Assembly: GCA_005793345.1 (NCBI GenBank)
Contig: SXSU01000035.1
Coordinates: 1-53,680 of the forward strand
Direction of reading: 5' to 3'
From: Bdellovibrionales bacterium
GTDB taxonomy: Bacteria; Bdellovibrionota; Bdellovibrionia; Bdellovibrionales; Bdellovibrionaceae
Length of the DNA: 53,680 nucleotides
Under the pieces are notes generated by a model. That model did not search any database. It was given only the letters and a program-made list of their open reading frames with translations, and was not told the origin of the DNA. A program made the position numbers and the translations under genes. Positions 1 to 8,324 of this stretch are shown here, in pieces. The stretch's first letter is position 1, and each line of letters starts with the position of its first letter.

Positions 1-34
1 AAGGAAACTTACACATTATCGGAGGATTAAAGGG

Positions 35-107
35 TGACTCGCGATGGGCTCGAACCATCGACCCCCTCCTTAAAAGGGATGTGCTCTACCAACTGAGCTA
101 GCGAGTC
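35..107 (-). tRNA. tRNA-Lys (anticodon UUU)
   Basis: The reverse complement folds as a cloverleaf. The acceptor stem GACTCGC pairs with GCGAGTC (101-107 with 36-42), the D arm carries AGTTGGTA, and the T arm carries GGTTCGAGCCC. The anticodon loop is CTTTTAA with anticodon TTT at 72-74, so the tRNA reads AAA/AAG lysine codons. The discriminator base is A (position 35). The next three bases read CCC, so the CCA tail is not encoded and must be added after transcription. One A-G mismatch is visible in the anticodon stem. The gene stands alone between the window edge and purA. Confidence 0.95.
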
Positions 108-127
108 GTTCAACCGAATGAGTTGCT

Positions 128-156
128 AAGATGATTTATTATGAATTAAATGTCAA
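128..156 (-). promoter_or_regulatory. Candidate promoter of tRNA-Lys
   Basis: On the minus strand a perfect TTGACA (151-156) is followed after 17 nt by CATCTT (128-133), about 20 nt before the tRNA 5' end. The -35 box and spacing fit a sigma70 promoter. The -10 box matches only 3 of 6 consensus positions, so this is a tentative call. Confidence 0.35.
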
Positions 157-237
157 TAGCATAAATTATTTTTTTTATAACAACAATGCTAAGCATCTAG
201 AATAATTTATATAAAGAGCAAAACTTTATTGGCGTTT

Positions 238-280
238 AAATTTTGTTTCATTTTTTAAAATAAAAAATGAAACAAAATTT
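238..280. repeat. Perfect 20-bp inverted repeat (AT-rich hairpin) between purA and tRNA-Lys
   Basis: The left arm at 238-257 is the exact reverse complement of the right arm at 261-280, with loop AAA. The core is TTTTGTTTCATTTTTTA. On the plus strand it is followed by a short T run, but both flanking genes lie on the minus strand, so a terminator role downstream of purA is uncertain. The surrounding gene-free stretch 108-522 holds this hairpin and two tandem copies of the dispersed repeat; I see no coding region in it. Confidence 0.75.
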
Positions 281-309
281 TTAAAAGTCCTAATTATTCT
301 TGGGTTGTG

Positions 310-422
310 TTTTCATAATACGTGGTGATTCAAAAATCAACGCCAACAAACAGGAAAATAACGGCGAATGATTTTGTCTCGCATAAAATTGCGAAGCGAT
401 CAGACTTAATCATGAGTAGTTA
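310..422 (-). repeat. Dispersed three-hairpin repeat, copy 1 (H1 subtype 2)
   Basis: Order on the plus strand is a remnant of H3 (TTTTCATAATAC), a decayed H2 (GTGGTGATTCAAAAATCAACG), the linker CCAACAAACAGGAAAATAA, then H1. One H1 arm is the variant form with TGTCTCGCAT instead of TGTCTGAT; the other arm is the standard ATCAGACTTAATCATGAG. It is followed head-to-tail by copy 2. Orientation is called minus because the copy at 2073 is taken as the plus reference. Confidence 0.8.
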
Positions 423-522
423 CGGGGTGATTCAAAAATCACCCCCAACAAACAGGAAAATAAATGCTTATGATTATGTCTGATAAAATTGCGAAGCGAT
501 CAGACTTAATCATGAGCAGTTA
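422..522 (-). repeat. Dispersed three-hairpin repeat, copy 2
   Basis: This copy holds H2 (GGGGTGATT and AATCACCCC), the CAACAAACAGGAAAATAA linker and a near-perfect H1 palindrome. It ends with GAGCAGTTAT directly against the purA stop codon at 523-525. Tandem with copy 1 in the same orientation. As the first sequence downstream of purA it would be transcribed as the 3' end of that mRNA. Confidence 0.85.
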
Positions 523-1821
523 TTAGGAATTAAAAAGTGGTTTTACCCATAATGTTTGCTCGCGGCCAGGCCCTACAGAGATAACATCAATTGGACATGC
601 TAAATGATTTCCAACATAATCAATATACTGTGTAGCAAACCGTGGTAGATCTTTTAGGGAAGTTACTTTTGTTAGATCTTGATTCCACCCAGGAAGAAAT
701 TCAATTATAGGTTCAACAGATTCTAATTCGTGCAATAATGTAGGAAATTCAGTAATAACTTCACCATTTATTTTGTATCCAGTGCAAACTCCAATTTCCT
801 TATGGGAACTTAAAACATCTAATTTCATTAGAGCAAGACTTGTTATTCCATTAATACGAATTGCGTATTTTAGAGCGATAAGATCAATCCAGCCACAGCG
901 ACGAGGTCGTCCTGTTGTAGAACCAAATTCGAATCCTTCTGATCGAATTTTTTCTCCGATTTCATTATCAAGTTCAGTTGGAAATGGACCAGAACCAACA
1001 CGAGTTGTATATGCTTTTGTAATACCGATGACCTTTGTTAATGGAGTGGGGCCAATGCCGGCGCCGATACAAGCCGATCCTGCAATTGTTGATGAGCTTG
1101 TTACAAAAGGGTAAGTCCCATGATTGACATCCAGTAGAGTGCCCTGCGCTCCTTCAAATAAAACACGTTTGCGATTGTTTAATGCTTTATGAATAAATAA
1201 ACTGGTATCTTTAGTACAATAGGGTTTAATCTCTTCAATTGCAGACATGACTTGATCGATGACTTGATCAACTTTTATAGTTGGTTGATTATATAATTTT
1301 TCTAATAAAACATTTTTTTCACGTATATTAAATTCAATTTTAGATTTTAAAGTTTCTCTATCAAAAAGATCAGCAACTATAATTGCTTTTCTTGCAACAC
1401 GATCTTCATAAGCGGGACCTATGCCTTTTCCAGTAGTTCCAATTTTATTTTTTGCAAGAGCCATTTCTCTGGCAGAATCTAAGACTTTATGAAAAGGAAG
1501 TATAACAGTTGCTGTTTCTGAAACCATCAATTGTTTAGGATTTTGAATGAAGCCTTGTTCTTTTAATTTTTGAATTTCTTTAGCTAAAATTTCAACATCA
1601 ATGACACATCCAGAAGAAATAATACAAGTTGTTTGAGGATGTAAAATTCCAGAAGGAATTAAATGTAAAATAGTTTTCTCACCTTTTACGACCAAAGTAT
1701 GACCTGCGTTTGCTCCTCCTTGAAATCTCACGACACAATCTGCATTTTCAGAAAGGACATCTATAATTTTACCTTTTCCTTCATCTCCCCACTGAGCCCC
1801 TACAACAACTACTCCAGACAT
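523..1821 (-). CDS. purA: Adenylosuccinate synthetase
   Basis: This cytoplasmic enzyme joins IMP and aspartate, using GTP, to make adenylosuccinate, the first committed step to AMP. The 432-residue length is standard. Visible family motifs are the GDEGKGK nucleotide loop (residues 12-18), the NAGHT segment, the GTTGKGIGPAYEDR segment, and a C-terminal GPGREQT. The ATG start is supported by an upstream AAGGGG about 7 nt away. The gene is monocistronic on the minus strand. Its stop codon abuts a tandem pair of intergenic repeats, which probably form the 3' end of the transcript. No residue looks abnormal. Confidence 0.98.
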   Translation of the reverse strand: MSGVVVVGAQWGDEGKGKIIDVLSENADCVVRFQGGANAGHTLVVKGEKTILHLIPSGILHPQTTCIISSGCVIDVEILAKEIQKLKEQGFIQNPKQLMVSETATVILPFHKVLDSAREMALAKNKIGTTGKGIGPAYEDRVARKAIIVADLFDRETLKSKIEFNIREKNVLLEKLYNQPTIKVDQVIDQVMSAIEEIKPYCTKDTSLFIHKALNNRKRVLFEGAQGTLLDVNHGTYPFVTSSSTIAGSACIGAGIGPTPLTKVIGITKAYTTRVGSGPFPTELDNEIGEKIRSEGFEFGSTTGRPRRCGWIDLIALKYAIRINGITSLALMKLDVLSSHKEIGVCTGYKINGEVITEFPTLLHELESVEPIIEFLPGWNQDLTKVTSLKDLPRFATQYIDYVGNHLACPIDVISVGPGREQTLWVKPLFNS

Positions 1822-2072
1822 AATAACCCCTTCAAAAAGTAAATAATTAATCTCATTAATATCCGTAACTAATATTGATCAGACAAACTTTTACTGTGAG
1901 AGATTTAATTAGTGAAGAATTATAAATATGAAAAAGGAATTTATGCAAAGCATCCCAATTGATAAAGTCTAGAAAGTCATCAATTCAATCAGATTTTTTG
2001 TATTTTACTCAAACTAATAATAAAATTTAATAAGTGCCTTGAGAAAAAAATATTATTGAAGTGCATCAACAA

Positions 2073-2214
2073 TATAACTGCTCATGATAAAGTCTGATTG
2101 CTTCGCAATTGTATGCGAGACAAAATCATTCGCCGTTATTTTCTTGTTTGTTTGGGGTGATTTTCAATCACCCCGTATTATGAAAATACAAACTTTAGTT
2201 TGGATTTTCAAAAT
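2073..2214 (+). repeat. Dispersed three-hairpin repeat, copy 3 (full length, reference orientation)
   Basis: A complete unit: H1 from AACTGCTCATGATAAAGTC at 2076 with the subtype-2 right arm (TGCGAGACAAAATCATTCG), linker TTATTTTCTTGTTTGTTT, H2 GGGGTGATTTTCAATCACCCC (21 nt here counted as two 9-nt arms plus loop, at about 2155-2174), and H3 from TATTATGAAAATACAAAC to GTTTGGATTTTC. It lies upstream of the tyrA-type gene. The whole gene-free stretch 1822-2265 holds this repeat and otherwise only AT-rich sequence, including the divergent promoters, which I could not place reliably. Confidence 0.85.
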
Positions 2215-2265
2215 AAATGATCGTTTAACCAGAATTCATCTTGAATGTATGGAGACTTGCAAAAA

Positions 2266-3444
2266 ATGAAATCTGAATTAGAAGTTCTAAGAGCAAAAAT
2301 CGACCTATTAGATAGCAAATTAATAGAACTATTTAATGAGCGAGCAAAACTTGTTGAGCAAGTTGGTGAATGGAAAACAAAAAACAACAAGCCTATTTTA
2401 GATCAATCTCGTGAAGCTTTTATTCTTAATAAAATTAAAAGTGAAAATTTGGGTCCTCTTTCTGAAGCTTCTGTTTTAGCATTATTTCAAAATATTATTT
2501 CAATTTTTAGAACCTGGGAAAATGAGCGAACTCTAACGCATAAAATATCACAAAATTTTGATGTAAAAGAACTTGCTAAAAAAAAAATAGGAATTTTAGG
2601 ATTAGGATTAATAGGATTCTCAATTGCATTACGATTACGAGAGATTCTCCCCAATATTGAAATATTTGCTTATGATATTTTTAATGATGAAACAAAAAAT
2701 CTTATTTATGCAAAAGATAAAAAAATTATATTTCTACAAAATAAAAATGAAATTATAAAATGTGATGTAATAGTTTTAGCGACACCAATAAATGATGTGA
2801 TTGATTTTATAAATAATAATAAAGAGTCCTTAGCAAAAGTAGATTTAGTTATCGATGTATGCAGCACAAAAAAAGAAGTTCTTGAAGTTGCTCAAGGTTT
2901 AAAAAACTTTGTAGGAGGACATCCTCTTGCTGGAAAAGAACATGCAGGTCCCTTATTTGCAGATTCGAATTTATTTTTAAATCAAATATTTGTATTGTCT
3001 TGGTATGCAGAAGATTCACCATCAGATTTGGCTCAAAATTATGCACATTTATTATGTCAAATTTTGGGAAGTAAAATTAGAATATGTGATCCACAACTTC
3101 ATGATGAAGAGTTAGCTCTTACATCACATATGGTTCAACTTATATCCACTACTTTGTCAAAGACCTCACATGAACTATTGGATCAAAATAAATGGAATAC
3201 TGAAAACCTACTCTTTGGTCCTGCTTATCGTGAAATGATGAGACTTGCTTCGTCTGATTTTAAAATTTGGAATGAAATTATTAAGACCAATAAAGAGAAT
3301 ATTGCAAAATACATTGAAGTTTTTGATAAAAATATTCAAACTATTATAGTGAATTTAAAAAATGAAAATTCTAATAAGACAAGGCTTTGGTTTGAGAGCT
3401 TATTTGAAATGGCTAAGGATTTTAAAATAAAAGTTTTTAAATAG
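2266..3444 (+). CDS. tyrA: Chorismate mutase / prephenate dehydrogenase (T-protein)
   Basis: Bifunctional enzyme of tyrosine synthesis. An N-terminal AroQ-type chorismate mutase (about the first 85 residues, ELEVLRAKIDLLDSKLIEL) converts chorismate to prephenate. A C-terminal prephenate dehydrogenase follows, with the NAD fold motif GLGLIG (about residues 112-117) and the catalytic-region motif HPLAGKEHAGP. The domain order and length (392 residues from this start) match the enterobacterial TyrA T-protein. An in-frame ATG also exists at 2245. I prefer 2266 because GGAG at 2251-2254 lies upstream of it and the product then begins directly at the mutase helix. A repeat lies just upstream. The DAHP synthase gene follows 112 bp later, so the two may be co-expressed. 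Confidence 0.93.
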   Translation: MKSELEVLRAKIDLLDSKLIELFNERAKLVEQVGEWKTKNNKPILDQSREAFILNKIKSENLGPLSEASVLALFQNIISIFRTWENERTLTHKISQNFDVKELAKKKIGILGLGLIGFSIALRLREILPNIEIFAYDIFNDETKNLIYAKDKKIIFLQNKNEIIKCDVIVLATPINDVIDFINNNKESLAKVDLVIDVCSTKKEVLEVAQGLKNFVGGHPLAGKEHAGPLFADSNLFLNQIFVLSWYAEDSPSDLAQNYAHLLCQILGSKIRICDPQLHDEELALTSHMVQLISTTLSKTSHELLDQNKWNTENLLFGPAYREMMRLASSDFKIWNEIIKTNKENIAKYIEVFDKNIQTIIVNLKNENSNKTRLWFESLFEMAKDFKIKVFK

Positions 3445-3502
3445 TAACTGTTGATTAAATCTGATCTGTTGATCGATTGAATCTGGTCTAAATTAAATCA
3501 CA
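3444..3502 (+). repeat. Possible decayed copy of repeat module H1
   Basis: Directly after the tyrA stop the sequence reads TAACTGTTGATTAAATCTGATC and continues with a second GATTGAATCTGG. This resembles the start of H1 (AACTGCTCATGATTAAGTCTGAT) with several changes, and the right arm is barely recognisable. Its position against a stop codon matches other copies. The call depends on resemblance of one arm only. Confidence 0.3.
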
Positions 3503-3556
3503 AGAATTTAAGAAGTTAAAAAAATAACTGAATAGGAATAGGAAGAAGAGGAAAAA

Positions 3557-4576
3557 ATGTTAATAGTTTTAAAACCAAACTGTAGTGCTGAGAATTTAGA
3601 GAACTTAAAAAAATTGGTGGAGCTGCAAGGGTGTGAACCTGTGATTTTAAAGGGTACATTTAGTACTACAATCAATGTTTTGGGGGATGATACAAAAATT
3701 GATATAAATATTTTTAAACAACAAAAAGGAGTGGAGGATGTTATTCGAATAGCTAGTCCATTTCGATTAGCGTCTCGAAAATATAAAAAGGAAGACACTA
3801 TTATTAAAGTTGGTAATGTTGAATTTGGACAAGGACGTTTTGTAATAATGGGGGGGCCTTGTGCTGTTGAAACACAAGAGCAAACTTTAAGTATCGCACG
3901 AGCTGTTAAAAAAAATGGTGCTCAAGTGTTAAGAGGAGGAGCTTATAAACCTAGATCTTCACCATATAGTTTCCAAGGATTAGCTGAAGAGGGACTTAAA
4001 ATTTTAAAAGCAGCCCGTGAAGAAACGGGTTTGCCTGTTATTACTGAGGCTCTTGATCAAAAAAGTTTAGATTTAGTTTATAAGTATACAGATATTATTC
4101 AAATTGGAACAAGAAATATGCAAAATTTTGCATTGTTAAAAGATGTTTCTAAATTAGATAAGCCAGTGATGTTAAAGCGTGGAATGTCTTCAACAATTGA
4201 TGAATGGTTATTAGCTGCTGAATATATTTTAGCAGGTGGTAATTTACAAGTCATGTTGTGTGAAAGAGGAATTCGATCTTTTGATGCCAAATACACTCGA
4301 AATGTTATTGATTTAGGTGCTATTCCTGTTGTTAAAGATCTTACTCATTTACCAGTAGTTGTAGATCCAAGTCATGGAAGTGGACGCAAAGAAAACGTAG
4401 CTCCAATGTCCTATGCAAGTTTGGCTGTCGGTGCTGATTCTATTTTAGTAGATGTGCATGATAATGCTGGAGCTGCACTTTGTGATGGTCAACAAGCAAT
4501 GACACCAGAGGAATTTGGACAAATGGTTCAAAAATGTAAACAATTAGGGACCTCATTAAATATTAAAGTATGGTGA
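3557..4576 (+). CDS. aroF: 3-deoxy-7-phosphoheptulonate (DAHP) synthase, AroF type with N-terminal regulatory domain
   Basis: It catalyses the entry step of the shikimate pathway, condensing phosphoenolpyruvate and erythrose-4-phosphate. The 339-residue chain has an N-terminal ferredoxin-like domain of about 70 residues, as in the Thermotoga-type DAHP synthases where it mediates aromatic amino-acid feedback. A TIM barrel follows, with VIMGGPCAVE, LRGGAYKPRSSPYSFQG, the IGTRNMQN segment, LKRGMSST and the metal-site region VVDPSHGSGRK. The start is supported by the purine-rich GGAAGAAGAGG 5-15 nt upstream. It follows tyrA on the same strand. A decayed repeat copy begins directly at its stop codon. 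Family assignment is firm; feedback by tyrosine or phenylalanine is inference. Confidence 0.96.
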   Translation: MLIVLKPNCSAENLENLKKLVELQGCEPVILKGTFSTTINVLGDDTKIDINIFKQQKGVEDVIRIASPFRLASRKYKKEDTIIKVGNVEFGQGRFVIMGGPCAVETQEQTLSIARAVKKNGAQVLRGGAYKPRSSPYSFQGLAEEGLKILKAAREETGLPVITEALDQKSLDLVYKYTDIIQIGTRNMQNFALLKDVSKLDKPVMLKRGMSSTIDEWLLAAEYILAGGNLQVMLCERGIRSFDAKYTRNVIDLGAIPVVKDLTHLPVVVDPSHGSGRKENVAPMSYASLAVGADSILVDVHDNAGAALCDGQQAMTPEEFGQMVQKCKQLGTSLNIKVW

Positions 4577-4688
4577 TAATTATTGATCATGATTAAGTCT
4601 GATCAGATTCACTGAAAATATCAGACATAAGCATAAGTAATTATTTTTCTGTTTGTTGGGGATGATTTTTAATCCCCCTTCATTATTA
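4575..4688 (+). repeat. Dispersed three-hairpin repeat, copy 4 (diverged)
   Basis: It starts in the DAHP synthase stop codon: TGATAATTATTGATCATGATTAAGTCTGATC opens H1 (read at 4573-4603), the right arm is TATCAGACATAAGCATAAG, and the linker TTATTTTTCTGTTTGTT leads to an altered H2 (GGGGATGATTTTTAATCCCCC). H3 is reduced to CATTATTA. Same orientation as copy 3. Confidence 0.75.
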
Positions 4689-4705
4689 GATGGCGGTGAT
4701 ATGAG

Positions 4706-5584
4706 ATGAGAAATACATCTGAGATTTTAAATAAAGCCAGTTGGATTAAAAGTGATGATATCTGTCCTTATGTTTATGTTCGCACCGAGAACCATATCAT
4801 TCATCCAGGTAGCCGCCATTCCCAATTAGATTGGTTTAAAGACTATCCTATTTTATATAAAAACCCTCTAGAATTAAAAGAATTAGAATTTGCTGAACAA
4901 ATTTATCATATTGAACATAGGGCCTTTGGCCCATCAAATATGGCAATGCCTAGATGGGTTTTTTATGATTGTGCAGTCATGCCTGGATTTGTTGCGGGGT
5001 TTGCAATGAGATCTAGTGTTTTGCCTGAATCACTCAAAAAAAATTTACGTTGGTCAAAGGATTCCGAGTGGACTCCTCTATCTTTATTTATCATTATCCC
5101 AACGATGGCCAAGGGGGAGTGGGTTGCTCATAATTTATGTTCAGTAAACTCATTTCTAGAAAAAGAAGAACAGCTTTATGCTCTTGGTTTTTTATCTAAG
5201 GCCTTTGGTTTATGGTATGCTAATGTAGAAACATGCATTGGCATGACTCAGTGGTTATCGCCAGCTCGAAAATTGCATTCTCATTACGGTCCAATGGAAG
5301 TTTTATCCTCCTATTCACCAGTTCATTCCCATGCTAAAACCTTAACATATAGATTAAAAGTAAATACAAATTGCTGGTTGCAATTTTTTACAAAAGAGCC
5401 AGATCTTGAGTTTTTAGAACTCTATCGTCCTTCAGGTTTAATGGTTGAACCAAAAAATGAATCTAATTTAATATCAATTCATCATAATATAGAGAAGGGA
5501 ACGGGTCCCTACTTTTTGAGTGCAACAGAAATTGCACAAAAAAATTTAGATGAATCTCTTACATTATATGTCCCAAAAACTTGA
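4706..5584 (+). CDS. Conserved-looking protein of unknown function
   Basis: A 292-residue soluble protein without signal peptide or membrane segment. I do not recognise the family. Visible features are many aromatic residues, clustered histidines (HSQLDWF, YHIEHRAFGPSNMAMPRW, SHYGPMEVLSSYSPVHSHAKT), and a central hydrophobic strand LSLFIIIPTM. The regular mixed composition and normal codon use argue for a real gene. The ATG at 4706 is preceded by GGCGGTGATATGAG, which gives only a modest ribosome binding site. It stands alone between a repeat copy and a 293-bp gap (5585-5877) in which I see no gene, repeat or clear promoter. Confidence 0.8.
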   Translation: MRNTSEILNKASWIKSDDICPYVYVRTENHIIHPGSRHSQLDWFKDYPILYKNPLELKELEFAEQIYHIEHRAFGPSNMAMPRWVFYDCAVMPGFVAGFAMRSSVLPESLKKNLRWSKDSEWTPLSLFIIIPTMAKGEWVAHNLCSVNSFLEKEEQLYALGFLSKAFGLWYANVETCIGMTQWLSPARKLHSHYGPMEVLSSYSPVHSHAKTLTYRLKVNTNCWLQFFTKEPDLEFLELYRPSGLMVEPKNESNLISIHHNIEKGTGPYFLSATEIAQKNLDESLTLYVPKT

Positions 5585-5877
5585 TTCTAATATAATAATT
5601 GAGGCAGAGCGACGAAACACTACTCCATGTTAATTCTTTAGTCGTTTATGAAATATTGTAGAATCATATAATTGTTTATTGATCTTATTGAAATTTAATT
5701 ATAAAATAGAAAAGTTATATCCTTAAAATAATAAGAAAATACCAATTCTTGATAATATTTAGATTAATTATTTATAATTAAGATTTAATTATCAGGGGTT
5801 ATTTTAACAAAGTATTAATGATTTAAATGAATATTATCAATCTGATGTTTCATTTTTTATTTAGAAAGAGATAAGAT

Positions 5878-6312
5878 ATGTCCCAGACATTACCTCCAGT
5901 AGCTTCAAGTTTTTATACCTTATGTAAAAAATGTGAAGTTGAACGTTACCATAAAGTAATTACTCACTCTTCATCAACATCTGCCAAATTACAATGTGAA
6001 GTCTGTAAAAAAAATAGTACTTATAAATTACCAGATCTAAATAAATCTGTAAAAACAACTTCAAAATCACCTCGCCTATCAACTCAAAAAATAGCAGCTG
6101 CCAAAATTCAGTATAATGACGAATATTCACAACTAAAAAATAAATCAGATGAATCAAAAGCAAAAGCTTATAATATGAAAGCTTTATTTCAAGAATCTGA
6201 ATTGATTAAGCATCCAAAATTTGGCCTTGGTTTTGTTAAAGCCGTAATTGGCGATAAAATACAAGTTTATTTTGAAGATGAGTCACGATTTTTAATTCAT
6301 AATCGTCAGTAA
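5878..6312 (+). CDS. Zinc-ribbon protein with a C-terminal small beta-barrel-like domain
   Basis: A 144-residue protein in three parts. Residues 16-43 hold two CxxC pairs (C16/C19 and C40/C43), a likely zinc ribbon. A basic, low-complexity linker follows (about 50-105). The C-terminus has HPKFGLGFVKAVIGDKIQVYFEDE, which resembles the CarD/Tudor-like barrel (HPxxGxGxV...VxVxF) found in RNA-polymerase-binding proteins and at the end of some UvrD/PcrA helicases. It lies 8 bp upstream of a UvrD/PcrA-type gene, so the two are probably cotranscribed. I infer a role as nucleic-acid- or polymerase-binding partner of the helicase. There is no direct proof. Confidence 0.82.
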   Translation: MSQTLPPVASSFYTLCKKCEVERYHKVITHSSSTSAKLQCEVCKKNSTYKLPDLNKSVKTTSKSPRLSTQKIAAAKIQYNDEYSQLKNKSDESKAKAYNMKALFQESELIKHPKFGLGFVKAVIGDKIQVYFEDESRFLIHNRQ

Positions 6313-6320
6313 ATCATTTA

Positions 6321-8324
6321 ATGTCCATGTGGTTAGAGGGATTAAATCCAGAGCAGCGACTGGCCGTCAGTCACAATGATGGCCCGTTATTAATTTTAGC
6401 AGGTGCTGGTTCTGGTAAAACCACGGTGCTTATTTCTAGGGTTGGTCGTTTAATTCACGAAGGTATTTGTAAACCCGAAGAAATTACAGTCTTAACTTTT
6501 ACAAATAAAGCAGCACGGGAATTAAAACATCGTGTTCAGCAAAGGTTAGGACGTGTTGCTCGAAAAATATGGGCTGGAACTTTTCATGCTTTGGGACTCG
6601 AAATTATAAAGCAACACCACGATAAAGTTAACTTACCGACGCAATTTACTATTCTTGATGGAACAGACACTCAAACTATTTTAAAAGAAATCATGACTGA
6701 AATTGCTGTTCCTGGTAAAGAGGCCTTTGCTGTTGATAAATTGTTAAATATTATTAATACCTGGAGAGCAAATCCTAAAAAAAATGTTCCAGGTGATGAA
6801 GATTATTTGGCACTTGCTGAAGTTCTTTTGCCCCGATTAGAAAAAAAATTAGATTTATTGGGTGCCGTAGATTTTGAAGGATTATTATTAAAACCAATTC
6901 GACTTTTTAAGCAATATCCTGATGTTTTAGAAAAAATGCAACCACGAATGAAGCAATTAATGGTGGATGAATTTCAAGATACAAATTCTTTGCAAATGGA
7001 ATTTATAGATTTGTTGGCTCAACCTTTGTGTAACTTAACAGTTGTTGGAGATGATGACCAATCCATCTATGGATGGCGAGGAGCAGAGATAAAAAATATT
7101 TTACAATTTCCGCAAAAATATAAAAATTGCCAAGTTGTAAAATTAGAACGCAATTATCGATCTACTCCTGCTATATTAGCAGTAGCTAATGAGTTAATTA
7201 GTCATAATACTGATCGCCATGGTAAAATTTTAAAATCTGAAAAAAATGAACATGGACTTTTACCAGAAATCTTTAATTGCCCTACAGATGAAGAAGAGTG
7301 TGATTGGGTTGTCCAACAAATCAAATATTTTGAACAACAAGGATTTAAACATTGTGATATTGCAATTTTATTTCGATCAAATAGCCAAGGTGCTTTATTA
7401 GAAGGAACTTTGCGCCGTCATCAAATAAAATATAAATTAACAGGAAGTAATACTTTATTTGATCGTAAAGAGGTAAAAGAGGGGTTAGCTTTTTTACGTT
7501 CTGCTATTAGTCCAACTGATTTTTCATTTAAAAGAATTCTTAATATTCCGCCTAGGGGTCTTGGTGATTCTGTATTAGAAAAGCTTCATGAAGCATCAAT
7601 AAAATATCAAAAACCATTTTGGCATAATGACACATTATTGTTTTCTGAATTGAATCAAAAGAATCTTGAGGTGATTCAAAATTTTAATTCGCAACTCCAA
7701 TTGTTTAAAGATAAATTAATTAAAAGTTCAGATAGTCCTGGCAAAGTTTTACAGGAATTTTTAATTAATATAGGCTATAAAGAATATATTTTGAAGTCGA
7801 GCAAGAATAAAGAAGGTGGCGATAAAAAATGGATTCTCATAGAAATCCTAGGAAGAATTTTAGATTCATTTGCTGAAAATGGAGATCGTGATTATAAAAT
7901 GTTCTCTGATTTTTTAGATGCCATGGAGCTTCGTGATTTTCAAAATGAAAAAGATCACGATGATGAAGTTCAATTACTCACCATGCATGCCTCTAAAGGA
8001 TTAGAATATCCTGTGGTTTTAATTGTTGGAGTTGAAGAAGATATTATTCCTCATCGAATTTTAGGGACAGATATTCATGAAGAGCGTAGATTGTTTTATG
8101 TTGCTTTAACTCGAGCAAAAACAAATTTATTAATTTCTCGATGTATGCAAAGACAAAAATATGGTCGTTTACAAAATGTGTCTGCCTCTAGGTTTTTATA
8201 TGAAATCTCAGATCATTTAATTACAAAGTATGAGGATATGTATCGTCCAGTAAGCGGTGAGAGTCGGCAGAGTTTAGTGAATGATTTTATGGAAAAATTA
8301 AAAAATAAAAAAGCTACAATATGA
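6321..8324 (+). CDS. uvrD: UvrD/PcrA/Rep-family superfamily 1 DNA helicase
   Basis: An ATP-driven 3'-5' DNA helicase of repair or replication restart. All SF1A motifs are visible in order: Q motif (Q12), Walker A GAGSGKTT (28-35), TFTNKAA, DEFQDTNS (motif II), GDDDQSIYGWRGA (III), LERNYRST (IV), LLTMHASKGLEYPVV (V) and RRLFYVALTRAK (VI). The 667-residue length is close to Rep and shorter than E. coli UvrD. The usual C-terminal Tudor-like tail appears absent, and a similar domain occurs in the preceding gene. No strong Shine-Dalgarno is seen. Its stop overlaps the next start (ATGA), showing translational coupling to the pseudouridine synthase gene. uvrD versus pcrA naming is not resolved. Confidence 0.96.
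   Translation: MSMWLEGLNPEQRLAVSHNDGPLLILAGAGSGKTTVLISRVGRLIHEGICKPEEITVLTFTNKAARELKHRVQQRLGRVARKIWAGTFHALGLEIIKQHHDKVNLPTQFTILDGTDTQTILKEIMTEIAVPGKEAFAVDKLLNIINTWRANPKKNVPGDEDYLALAEVLLPRLEKKLDLLGAVDFEGLLLKPIRLFKQYPDVLEKMQPRMKQLMVDEFQDTNSLQMEFIDLLAQPLCNLTVVGDDDQSIYGWRGAEIKNILQFPQKYKNCQVVKLERNYRSTPAILAVANELISHNTDRHGKILKSEKNEHGLLPEIFNCPTDEEECDWVVQQIKYFEQQGFKHCDIAILFRSNSQGALLEGTLRRHQIKYKLTGSNTLFDRKEVKEGLAFLRSAISPTDFSFKRILNIPPRGLGDSVLEKLHEASIKYQKPFWHNDTLLFSELNQKNLEVIQNFNSQLQLFKDKLIKSSDSPGKVLQEFLINIGYKEYILKSSKNKEGGDKKWILIEILGRILDSFAENGDRDYKMFSDFLDAMELRDFQNEKDHDDEVQLLTMHASKGLEYPVVLIVGVEEDIIPHRILGTDIHEERRLFYVALTRAKTNLLISRCMQRQKYGRLQNVSASRFLYEISDHLITKYEDMYRPVSGESRQSLVNDFMEKLKNKKATI

Noticed and set aside
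35..107. tRNA-Lys as attachment site of an integrated element
   Set aside because: No integrase gene or duplicated tRNA 3' end was seen; the neighbouring genes are core genes.
310..522. CRISPR array
   Set aside because: The tandem repeats here are palindromic modules without regular unique spacers, and no cas genes are present.
773..1114. 113-codon frame on the plus strand opposite purA
   Set aside because: It is an antisense shadow of the conserved purA coding region.
2084..2269. Small frame beginning MIKSDCFAI
   Set aside because: The start is the H1 module of a repeat copy. A similar start occurs at 27692 (MIKSDRFAI), but the downstream residues differ, so the shared start reflects the repeat and not a protein family.
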